Program-made: the position numbers and the translations under genes
In this document: piece by piece, positions 25,066 to 32,115 of the stretch
Layout: every line of letters begins with the position of its first letter
Numbering within the stretch: the first letter of the stretch is position 1
Notes under the pieces: generated by a model
Databases searched by the model: none
The model's input: only the letters and a program-made list of their open reading frames with translations
Told to the model about the DNA's origin: nothing
DNA from: HGM04593 sp964512955
Lineage (GTDB): Bacteria; Bacteroidota; Bacteroidia; Bacteroidales; Bacteroidaceae
Direction: 5' to 3'
Length of the DNA stretch: 37,773 bases
NCBI GenBank assembly: GCA_964512955.1
Contig: CAZEKX010000012.1
Coordinates: forward strand, 1 to 37,773

Positions 25066-25947
25066 TTATTTTACTCTTACAACTAAATATTTTGTTACGC
25101 TCCAGAAATCTTGTGGGTTAAGAATACTCAATGTAAGATAACCATTTGCATCTTCATTAAGTGTGTATGAGTTTTCGGGATGTGTCGATAATATCTTTGC
25201 ACTCTTTGAGTTAAGTGCTATCTCTTTTACATTGCGAATGTCAATTTGTGTAAAACGGTTTTTATCTACATTCGCATCCTTCATTATGTTACCTTTTTTG
25301 AAAAGTCCTGTATCGGTTAGAATATTACCGGTTTTCAACTCTTTTTTGGTTGCTACAACATACCATGCTGCGTTCAAATCCTTATCCTGACCGGAAAGTG
25401 TGTTGTTCAATGATGCATTTTCGTTTTGTAATGCTTCTTTGTCGGCAGAAAGGCTTGCTACACTCTTGTCCAGTTCCTGAATACGAACATTCTTCAATGC
25501 CAGTTCTGACGATAACTCCTCAATCTTCTTTGATTTCTCTTCCAATTCTGCTTTTAGATTGGCAACAGCCTTTCTTAATTGTGCGGAATTGCTATTGCTG
25601 GTATTGAGTTTCTGCTCTAATTCGGCAATGAGTTCATTGCTTGCTTTTATGCTATTCTGTATAAATTCAACATCGGCAGCAACTCTTTCGCGTGCACTCA
25701 TTGAACCACCTTCAACCTTTCCTCTTTGTAGGTCTATGTGCCCCTCTGTTTTGTTAATTTGGTCGATACTTTCAACTACATTATTAAATAATGACATAAT
25801 TTCGTCGAGTTCACTACTTCGTTGGTTAATTACCGATGTAAGTGAATCGTTTTCGGCTATTAACTCCTTCTTGCTGGGACCCGAAAAATTGTCGCACGAT
25901 GAGAATATCACACTTGTTAATACTGCTGCAAAAAATAACTTTTTCAT
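25066..25947 (-). CDS. Coiled-coil lipoprotein, Cbp1-like (possible collagen-binding adhesin family)
   Basis: A 293-residue lipoprotein with Cys at residue 18. Residues about 25-190 are heptad-rich coiled coil (ELIAELEQKL, LRKAVANLKAELEEKSKKIEELSSELALK, LQNENASLNNTL). A compact C-terminal domain follows (AWYVVATKKELKTGNIL ... FWSVTKYLVVRVK). It resembles Bacteroides proteins annotated as Cbp1-family collagen-binding adhesins; that name is from memory. Its promoter is a perfect sigma-54 site at 25997-26014, and the regulator and kinase genes lie immediately upstream, so it is probably their main target. It is a single-gene unit ending at 24963-24993. Confidence 0.75.
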   Translation of the reverse strand: MKKLFFAAVLTSVIFSSCDNFSGPSKKELIAENDSLTSVINQRSSELDEIMSLFNNVVESIDQINKTEGHIDLQRGKVEGGSMSARERVAADVEFIQNSIKASNELIAELEQKLNTSNSNSAQLRKAVANLKAELEEKSKKIEELSSELALKNVRIQELDKSVASLSADKEALQNENASLNNTLSGQDKDLNAAWYVVATKKELKTGNILTDTGLFKKGNIMKDANVDKNRFTQIDIRNVKEIALNSKSAKILSTHPENSYTLNEDANGYLTLSILNPQDFWSVTKYLVVRVK

Positions 25948-25996
25948 AATCTTAATGTTTTAATAGTTTATCATTTTGTTTTTCCATAAGATTATA

Positions 25997-26014
25997 TTGC
26001 AAAACCCGTGCCAA
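25997..26014 (-). promoter_or_regulatory. Sigma-54 (RpoN) promoter of the coiled-coil lipoprotein gene
   Basis: On the minus strand TTGGCACG-GGTT-TTGCAA matches the -24/-12 consensus TTGGCACG-N4-TTGCW at every position, with GG and GC at the exact spacing. Transcription should start near 25987, about 40 bases before the ATG. I see no TAnnTTTG box for this gene. Confidence 0.85.
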
Positions 26015-26090
26015 AAATATGTGTATTTCTTTAATGTATTGTTAATCAATAAAAAATAGTCGTAATCTTTTTTTACGGTTACAGTATGAA

Positions 26091-26138
26091 TGTGGATTTA
26101 TATGTGGCAATGTGTGGAATTTTTCTACACTTTCTACA
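26091..26138. promoter_or_regulatory. Putative enhancer cluster for the sigma-54 regulator
   Basis: Three direct TGTGG half-sites (26091, 26103, 26113) are spaced 12 and 10 bases. Two TTTCTACA copies follow (26122-26129 and 26131-26138), near-complements of the TGTGGAA form. GTGTGGAA-TTT-TTCTACAC (26112-26130) is an inverted repeat with one mismatch. The cluster is about 105-150 bases upstream of the predicted sigma-54 start and runs over the regulator's stop codon. Confidence 0.5.
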
Positions 26139-27471
26139 AATTGTATAATTTTAATTTGTTGTATAGGGTCTTTCGGTCTATCCCCAACAGTTCTGCTGCT
26201 TTACTTTTGTTGTTTCCACAGCGTTTTAGAGCGTCTGTTATGCGACTCTTTTCTTCGTTCTCATTATATAGTGTAAGTGAACTGCTATGGGGCTCTCTGT
26301 TTTCTTCCCTAATCTCTTGTGGTAATTCATTGGGGGTTATGAGTTTCCCCTGTGAAAGCAGTGTGGCACGTTTAATGATGTTCTTCATTTGACGAAGATT
26401 GCCGGGCCATGAGTAATGTTGCAATATCTCTGTTGCAGCCTGGTCGAATCCAATAAGTTGTTTGTCGAGTTCTTTGTTAGCCTTGTCGAGGAAGAAGTTT
26501 GCAAACAACATTATATCCTCGCGACGTTCCTTTAACGAAGGCATTTGCAGTGTGAATTCGTTTATTCTGTGGAAGAGGTCTTCTCGGAACGAACCTCTTT
26601 CTATGGCTGTTGACAAATTCTCATTTGTTGCACATATTAGCCTTACATCTACTTGTATCTCCTTTGTTGAGCCTATAGGACGTATACGTCGTTCCTGCAA
26701 TGCACGTAAAAGTTGTATCTGTATCTCATAACCAAGATTGCCCACTTCGTCGAGAAACAATGTCCCTCCATTTGCTTCTACAAAGGCACCTGTTTTGTCG
26801 GATATTGCTCCGGTGAAGGAACCTTTTATATGTCCAAAGAATTCAGACGCGGCAAGTTCTTTGGGTATTGAACCGCAGTCTATGGCTATGAATGCTTCCC
26901 GCGAGCGACGGCTCAATTGGTGTATGCGATGTGCAACATACTCTTTTCCTGTTCCACTGGCACCGTTTATGAGTACCGACATGGGAGTTGGTGCTACTAA
27001 TGCAACATAATTATATAATTGCTGTGCAGCCTCGCTCTTACCCTCTAAGAAGTCGTTATTCTTACCTGAATTTACATCTTCCTTTTCTGTTTTGTTTTTC
27101 TCTTTGTTTGCAGGTATGAGTACCTCTTCAATTTTTTTTAGAAGTTCGTCGGGGTGTATGGGTTTGGCTATATAATCTCGTGCTCCACATTTCATGGCTT
27201 GTACGGCACTCCCTATTTCGGCATATCCTGTCATTATTATAACAGGTATATCAACCTCTTTTTGTGCCATCCATGTAAGTAGAGATATTCCATCCTCGTC
27301 GGGTAGGCGAAGGTCTGATAGTATAAGGTCGAATTTCTCTTTCTCTAACTCTTTGTGGGCATTTGTCATGCTTCCGACAGTGGAAACAATAAATCCCTTT
27401 TTGGATAACCATGTTCTTAAAATGGTAGAGAAAGTTATGTCGTCATCTATTATTAGAATGGTTTTTGTCAT
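26134..27471 (-). CDS. Sigma-54-dependent response regulator (NtrC family)
   Basis: A 445-residue activator with three modules. The receiver domain is residues 1-120, phosphoacceptor Asp53 in LILSDLRLPDEDG. The AAA+ domain is about 140-385, with Walker A GASGTGKE (170-177), the sigma-54 contact loop GSFTGA (217-222; usual GAFTGA, Ala to Ser) and Walker B GTLFLDE (236-242). The Fis-type helix-turn-helix is 409-445 (KSKAAELLGIDRKTLYNKL). It should be phosphorylated through the adjacent hybrid kinase and drive RNA polymerase with sigma-54 at enhancer-dependent promoters. The nearest such promoter is that of the next gene. A TATATTTG box at 27503-27510 may give it its own promoter. Confidence 0.93.
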   Translation of the reverse strand: MTKTILIIDDDITFSTILRTWLSKKGFIVSTVGSMTNAHKELEKEKFDLILSDLRLPDEDGISLLTWMAQKEVDIPVIIMTGYAEIGSAVQAMKCGARDYIAKPIHPDELLKKIEEVLIPANKEKNKTEKEDVNSGKNNDFLEGKSEAAQQLYNYVALVAPTPMSVLINGASGTGKEYVAHRIHQLSRRSREAFIAIDCGSIPKELAASEFFGHIKGSFTGAISDKTGAFVEANGGTLFLDEVGNLGYEIQIQLLRALQERRIRPIGSTKEIQVDVRLICATNENLSTAIERGSFREDLFHRINEFTLQMPSLKERREDIMLFANFFLDKANKELDKQLIGFDQAATEILQHYSWPGNLRQMKNIIKRATLLSQGKLITPNELPQEIREENREPHSSSLTLYNENEEKSRITDALKRCGNNKSKAAELLGIDRKTLYNKLKLYNL

Positions 27472-27502
27472 TATATATATTGCTTTTCTCTTTTTATGTA
27501 TG

Positions 27503-27510
27503 CAAATATA
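27503..27510 (-). promoter_or_regulatory. Possible -7 box for the response regulator
   Basis: TATATTTG on the minus strand lies in the 72-base gap between the kinase and regulator genes, 31 bases before the regulator ATG. No clear -33 element. Confidence 0.4.
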
Positions 27511-27543
27511 GAACTTTTTAGATATTCTTTTTGCTTGAACCTC

Positions 27544-29991
27544 TCAATCTTTCTTGCCAATCTCTTTGATTATCTTGTCGGCCGATTCCAGAATTTTTCG
27601 GCTTTCATCTATAATGGTATCAATCTTTTCAAAAGCAACAGGTGGAAAAATGTTTTCGTTACCTCTTTGCTCTAACCAAATAAGCGGCTGAATACTTTGT
27701 GTTGCATTCAGCATCTTGAATAGTGGCAATAATTGATGTGCAATATTTGCTGCTTGCTTTATCTCTCTGTCTATGGCTGCTTGTTTCAAAGATTCTATCT
27801 TTTTCTCGGTCTCAATTACAAATGTCTGCAAAATTTCTAATGCTGCATCTGAATCGTTCAATGAGAATGCAGTGAGTGAATCGAATTTGTATTCTTCTTC
27901 TTTGGCTGTGGTTTCTATTATTTTATTAAACAGTTCTTTTTGTGTGAATGGTTTATAAATGCATCCGGCAAATCCTTGTGATACGAATTGTTCGTTGCTC
28001 ATATCGCTACGTGCTGTGATTGCTATCACAGGGATGTTTTTCGCTCTTTCTCCTTCATGCTCGCGAATGTTTTTCAAAAGTTCAAAACCATTCATTGCCG
28101 GCATTTGAATATCTGTCATTATTATATCGTAATCTTTCTCTTTAAGTTCTTTAAATAACTCGTCGGGATGTGTGCATGCTTTTACAATGATATTCGGGTG
28201 TTTTAACATTGCAACAGTAAGTTGTAGTTGCAGGTTGTCGTCGTCTATGAGCAATAAATGTATAGATGGTATGTTTGTAACAGTGCAATCGGGTAAGTGG
28301 TGCGATTCAGCCGACGTAACAATTCTATCCATAGGTATTTGTACGCAAAAAGATGTTCCTTTGCCCATTTCGCTCTCTACTGTTATTTCTCCATTGAGCA
28401 GGCTGACAAGTTTTTTGGTGATGGCAAGCCCTAAACCAACTCCCTCGGCTCCCTGTGCGCTGTTCAAACGAGTAAATTCCAAGAAAATTTTATCTTTCTC
28501 TTCCTGTGGTATTCCATATCCACTATCGACGATGTTTATGCATAGTTTATCATCTTTTAATGATATTCTCAGTTCAACATAACCTTCGGATGTAAATTTA
28601 AAGGCGTTTGATAAAAGATTGTCGGTTATTTGACGAATTCGTAAAGGATCGCTGCCAAAGGTGCTGTTGAGTGAATCTTCGCACTCATAAATGAATTGTA
28701 AATCTTTTGATTGTGAAATGGGAATATATCCGGTTGATAATGAATCGAATAACTCTTTGGGGTTGAACGCTACGGTAACTGTTTCCATCTTTTCTGCATC
28801 GAGGCGGTGAAAATCCAAAAGTGAGTTCACCAAATTAAGTAAATGATTTGCTGAATTCTGTATATTTTCGAGATAGAAACGCTCTCGCTCCTCTTGTATA
28901 ATTCGTTCCATAAGTTCGGTATATCCCAATATTGAACCTACAGGGGCTTTTATATCGTGAGTTATTGTGAGCATCATTTTTTCTCGTACAGACAATAACT
29001 CTTCTGCTCTTTGCTTTGCTTTTTCGAGTTCATTGCGGTAGTGAATGCTACGTGTAATATCCCGCCATATAACGGTGAGAAAAATAATGGATAGTGATAA
29101 ACCTATAACGGCAATACCTGCAACAGTCTGTGCCGCTCTGTTGCGTATATCCTTATGTTGCAATAGTTGTTTTTGGTATATCGCTTCGTCTTCATTCTCT
29201 ATTGTCTGCAATAAATGATGTACTTTTCTATTAAGTTCCAAACTGTTAAGTCGCAGTTTTTGTATTTGTTTACTCAATTTCTGCATCTGTTGCTGATGCG
29301 TACTTATGGCTTTGTTCTGTACATCCCTTAGCAGTAGGGCTATAGTGTCTGCAGGGTTGTATTCAGCCAACAGTGTATCTTTGTACACCTCTTTTATGGT
29401 GCTGTCAATATATATGGAATCGCTTTTCGTCGGTACAAAAACTTCGCCCAATCGCTTGAAGAAACTTTTTTGTTTGCTTGGGGTTGTGTGTTTTTCGGTT
29501 CTGACTACAGTTTTACGACGTACGATAGGGAGGTTTAGTAATGAATCTTGTTCGTTTATTATCCTCTCGATATGTTCTTTGTATATGGCGTTTGCATCAC
29601 TTTCTGCTATTACATATAATAGGTTACGTGTGTTCTTTTTCTTTTGGTTTATCAATAGTAATACAGAGTTAAGTCGCTTCAGTTGTAGAGTGTCGTCTGT
29701 TAGTTCTTGCAAAGAGTCTACTGCATTGCTTGCTTGTTTCATAGCCTTTTTGTAAGAAGCAAATTGGTCTATTGCTCCGGTACTTAGCGATTGGCCTATT
29801 ATCTCGGCTCTGTTAAGATGATTTATAATGTTGTTTGCAATACGACGTCGTTGGCTTATTATAACCTCATCATCGTTGTTGTATGTCAGTATGCTTATTT
29901 CGTTGTATACATATACAGTTGTTGTTACAAACATGCAAAACAGTAATATATATCCAAGTGCAATTTTGTATTTAGTAGATATCCGGAGCAT
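27544..29991 (-). CDS. Hybrid sensor histidine kinase with receiver and HPt domains
   Basis: An 815-residue inner-membrane kinase. Transmembrane helices at about 10-30 and 288-309 enclose a roughly 255-residue periplasmic sensor rich in helical heptads. Then follow HisKA with His345 (THDIKAP), HATPase (N box RQITDNLLSNAFKF, G boxes DSGYGIP and GVGLGLAI), a receiver with Asp627 (IIMTDIQMP), and a C-terminal HPt domain with His752 (NIAHQLLPLF). This supports a His-Asp-His-Asp relay ending on the adjacent regulator. The signal sensed is unknown. The regulator follows 72 bases downstream. TATGTGGCA at 30111-30119, upstream of this gene, matches a half-site of the enhancer cluster. Confidence 0.92.
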   Translation of the reverse strand: MLRISTKYKIALGYILLFCMFVTTTVYVYNEISILTYNNDDEVIISQRRRIANNIINHLNRAEIIGQSLSTGAIDQFASYKKAMKQASNAVDSLQELTDDTLQLKRLNSVLLLINQKKKNTRNLLYVIAESDANAIYKEHIERIINEQDSLLNLPIVRRKTVVRTEKHTTPSKQKSFFKRLGEVFVPTKSDSIYIDSTIKEVYKDTLLAEYNPADTIALLLRDVQNKAISTHQQQMQKLSKQIQKLRLNSLELNRKVHHLLQTIENEDEAIYQKQLLQHKDIRNRAAQTVAGIAVIGLSLSIIFLTVIWRDITRSIHYRNELEKAKQRAEELLSVREKMMLTITHDIKAPVGSILGYTELMERIIQEERERFYLENIQNSANHLLNLVNSLLDFHRLDAEKMETVTVAFNPKELFDSLSTGYIPISQSKDLQFIYECEDSLNSTFGSDPLRIRQITDNLLSNAFKFTSEGYVELRISLKDDKLCINIVDSGYGIPQEEKDKIFLEFTRLNSAQGAEGVGLGLAITKKLVSLLNGEITVESEMGKGTSFCVQIPMDRIVTSAESHHLPDCTVTNIPSIHLLLIDDDNLQLQLTVAMLKHPNIIVKACTHPDELFKELKEKDYDIIMTDIQMPAMNGFELLKNIREHEGERAKNIPVIAITARSDMSNEQFVSQGFAGCIYKPFTQKELFNKIIETTAKEEEYKFDSLTAFSLNDSDAALEILQTFVIETEKKIESLKQAAIDREIKQAANIAHQLLPLFKMLNATQSIQPLIWLEQRGNENIFPPVAFEKIDTIIDESRKILESADKIIKEIGKKD

Positions 29992-30200
29992 TGTGTGTTT
30001 CCTTTGTGTGGCTAAGTTACATCTTTTTGTTGTTTATATAATCCTTAATATATATAAATATTGTGAAAAAGTAGGTGTCAGTTACATTATATTTGCACTG
30101 TTTGAAGTTTTATGTGGCATTATAATGTTAAGTTTTACAAAATATATGCAAAAAACTAAATATCATTAATTTTAATCAAATATAATTCATAAAAAATAAT

Positions 30201-30208
30201 TACCTTTA
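30201..30208 (+). promoter_or_regulatory. Possible -7 box for the FKBP gene
   Basis: TACCTTTA is one base off TAnnTTTG and lies 58 bases before the ATG. A second perfect box, TATATTTG, lies further up at 30088-30095 on the same strand. Confidence 0.3.
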
Positions 30209-30266
30209 CATCGTTTATGCAATAAACAGTGTAGAAACTTAATTAAAAACAAATAGAATAACCAGA

Positions 30267-31376
30267 ATGAAAAAAACAATTCTTACAGCGGCTTTTTCTT
30301 TGTGTGCCGCAATGATTTTCTCTTGTGGTGGCAAGAGTTCCGACGGAGTAATAGTAAAAGGAAGTTTGTCCGAAATGGATTCGCTATCTTATGTTACCGG
30401 TATCGATTTGGCTAACAGCCTTAAGCATGATATGAGTGTTCTTGGTCTCGACTATTCCCTAATTAAAAAAGGTATAGAGCATGCAACTTTGAGTGAAAAA
30501 CCAAATATTGTGGGCAGTGATACTATTACCGACGAATCGGCTTTGAAAATTCTGCAAGATTTCTTCTCTTTGACATTCCGTCAGCGCATGATGGAGAAAG
30601 CAGAGTATGAGAAAGCGTTGAATGATTCTACTGCATCCGAGGCTCCTGTTAAGCCCGAGGGTTTCGATTTGGAAACAATGTTTGCTTCTAACGAGGAGTG
30701 TGCACGCATATCATCGGCTTTAGGTCATGATATAGGTCGTAACATGGTTGAAAGAGGTGTTCCCATGCAATTAGTGTGGGTACTCAAAGGTCTTGACGAT
30801 GTGCAGAATAACGAGGCTACAATGACACCTCAGGAGGTGCAGGCTTTCTTGCGTAACTACTTTACAGTAAAAGTCCCTGCCGAGAACAAAAAGGCTTCTG
30901 AGGCATGGCTTAAGGAGGTAGAAAAAGAGAGCGGTGTGCAGAAAACAGAATCGGGAATTCTGTATAAATTAGTAGAGGCCGGTGATATGTCTGCTAAACC
31001 TACAAGCATTGAGGATGTGGTTGAGGTTCACTACAAAGGTACAACACGTAACGGAAAGGTGTTCGATGCATCTCGTTTCGCCGACATGCCTGCTGAGCGT
31101 CAGAAAATGATGAAACAATATCGCCCCAACGATTACGACAAGGACGAGCCTATAAAATTCCCATTGAACCGTGTTATCAAGGGTTGGGGCGAAGGCTTGC
31201 AACTTGTTGGTAAAGGTGGAAAAATTACTCTATGGATTCCTGCAGAACTTGCTTACGGAGAGAGAGGTGCCGGTCCTAACATAGGTCCCAACGAGGCTCT
31301 TCGTTTCGATATAGAACTTCTTGGTGTTGAACATCACAAAGAAGAGGCACAGACAGAGCCTGCTCCTGTAAAATAA
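30267..31376 (+). CDS. FKBP-type peptidyl-prolyl isomerase lipoprotein
   Basis: A 369-residue lipoprotein (Cys20 in MIFSCGG) that should speed cis-trans isomerisation at proline bonds of envelope proteins. An N-terminal FKBP_N-type dimerisation region (about 35-215) is duplicated in feel: SYVTGIDLANSLKHDM and RISSALGHDIGRNMV are similar helical segments. The C-terminal FKBP domain (about 240-355) carries VEVHYKGTTRNGKVFDAS, VIKGWGEGLQLV and IPAELAYGERGAGPNIGPNEALRFDIELL, the family's active-site shell. It ends eight bases before a long hairpin. It is a single-gene unit; the location (periplasm or outer membrane) is inferred from the lipid anchor. Confidence 0.92.
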   Translation: MKKTILTAAFSLCAAMIFSCGGKSSDGVIVKGSLSEMDSLSYVTGIDLANSLKHDMSVLGLDYSLIKKGIEHATLSEKPNIVGSDTITDESALKILQDFFSLTFRQRMMEKAEYEKALNDSTASEAPVKPEGFDLETMFASNEECARISSALGHDIGRNMVERGVPMQLVWVLKGLDDVQNNEATMTPQEVQAFLRNYFTVKVPAENKKASEAWLKEVEKESGVQKTESGILYKLVEAGDMSAKPTSIEDVVEVHYKGTTRNGKVFDASRFADMPAERQKMMKQYRPNDYDKDEPIKFPLNRVIKGWGEGLQLVGKGGKITLWIPAELAYGERGAGPNIGPNEALRFDIELLGVEHHKEEAQTEPAPVK

Positions 31377-31383
31377 TAAGAAC

Positions 31384-31440
31384 AATCATATAAATCATTG
31401 GCACCGGCATTTTATGCCGGTGCCAATGATTTATATGATT
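31384..31440 (+). terminator. Long hairpin after the FKBP gene (27-bp perfect stem)
   Basis: Two 27-base perfect arms (31384-31410 and 31414-31440) around a three-base TTT loop, with GGCACCGGCAT at the tip. No T-run follows directly; the base of the stem is AT-rich. It probably ends transcription or protects the 3' end of the message. Confidence 0.75.
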
Positions 31441-31533
31441 ATATGTCGAAGTAAGGTGATATTAAATATTTTTTGTTTAAACCTTTTATGTAGGACTTTG
31501 TCAAATAAATGAGTTGAACAAAAATAATGACTT

Positions 31534-32064
31534 ATGAAAAGGAAATGTATCTATTTATTGATGTCGGCATTTATGCTTTCATTTACAATGAATTTGTCGG
31601 CACAGGAGAGAATGAAGAGGGAGGCACTTACACCCGAGCAACGTGTAGAGGTTAGAGCGCAACGATTGAGTAATAAACTTATGCTGGATGAGGCAACGAC
31701 AGCAAAATTCATCCCTTTATACAAGGCATACATGGCAGAATTACAGGGTGTGTGTAAGGAGTGTAATAAAAAAGGTGATGTAAATTACAACGATGCTCAA
31801 ATTGTCGAGAATCTCGAGAATTGTTTTTCTAATCAGGCAAAGGTTGCCGAAATAAAGAGGTCTTATGTTGGCAAGTTCTCAAAAATATTGACAGCACGTC
31901 AGTTGCAGAAACTTTTTGCTTCAAAGGACGATAAAATGAAACCCGGTGATAGAAAAATGAAGGATGAGAAAGGACCTAAAGGAAAAAAGGGTAACAAGAG
32001 AGATTCTGCTCCTCGTGTCAAAGGTGGTAATAATGTGAATGGTGCCAATATCGGTAATAAATAA
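31534..32064 (+). CDS. Small exported protein, DUF4890/Spy-like
   Basis: A 176-residue protein with a signal peptide (residues 1-23, cleavage after NLSAQ). The middle has EALTPEQRVEVRAQRLSNKLMLDEATTAKFIPLYKAYMAEL and ARQLQKLF, an LTxEQ-helix pattern like the Spy/CpxP periplasmic chaperones and Bacteroidales DUF4890 proteins. The last 45 residues are very rich in Lys, Gly and Asn (KMKDEKGPKGKKGNK ... GGNNVNGANIGNK) and probably disordered. It forms a single-gene unit that converges on the TonB receptor gene and shares its palindromic terminator. Function unknown; a stress or folding role is only suggested by similarity. Confidence 0.7.
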   Translation: MKRKCIYLLMSAFMLSFTMNLSAQERMKREALTPEQRVEVRAQRLSNKLMLDEATTAKFIPLYKAYMAELQGVCKECNKKGDVNYNDAQIVENLENCFSNQAKVAEIKRSYVGKFSKILTARQLQKLFASKDDKMKPGDRKMKDEKGPKGKKGNKRDSAPRVKGGNNVNGANIGNK

Positions 32065-32071
32065 GACATTA

Positions 32072-32115
32072 TATAAATAAAAAGATACCTGTATACAGGT
32101 ATCTTTTTATTTATA
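32072..32115. terminator. Bidirectional terminator, 44-bp perfect palindrome
   Basis: Two 22-base perfect arms meeting at GTATAC, with GATACC in the core and A5/T5 runs at the sides. It separates the convergent DUF4890-like and TonB receptor genes. The right arm includes the receptor's stop codon (32111-32113). Confidence 0.87.

Noticed and set aside
26091..26138. The TGTGG cluster as a CRISPR-like array
   Set aside because: Units are only five to nine bases with 5-7-base gaps; no repeat-spacer structure, and no cas gene in the window.
31399..31405. TTGGCAC as a second sigma-54 -24 element
   Set aside because: It is part of the FKBP hairpin and no TTGC follows at the required spacing.
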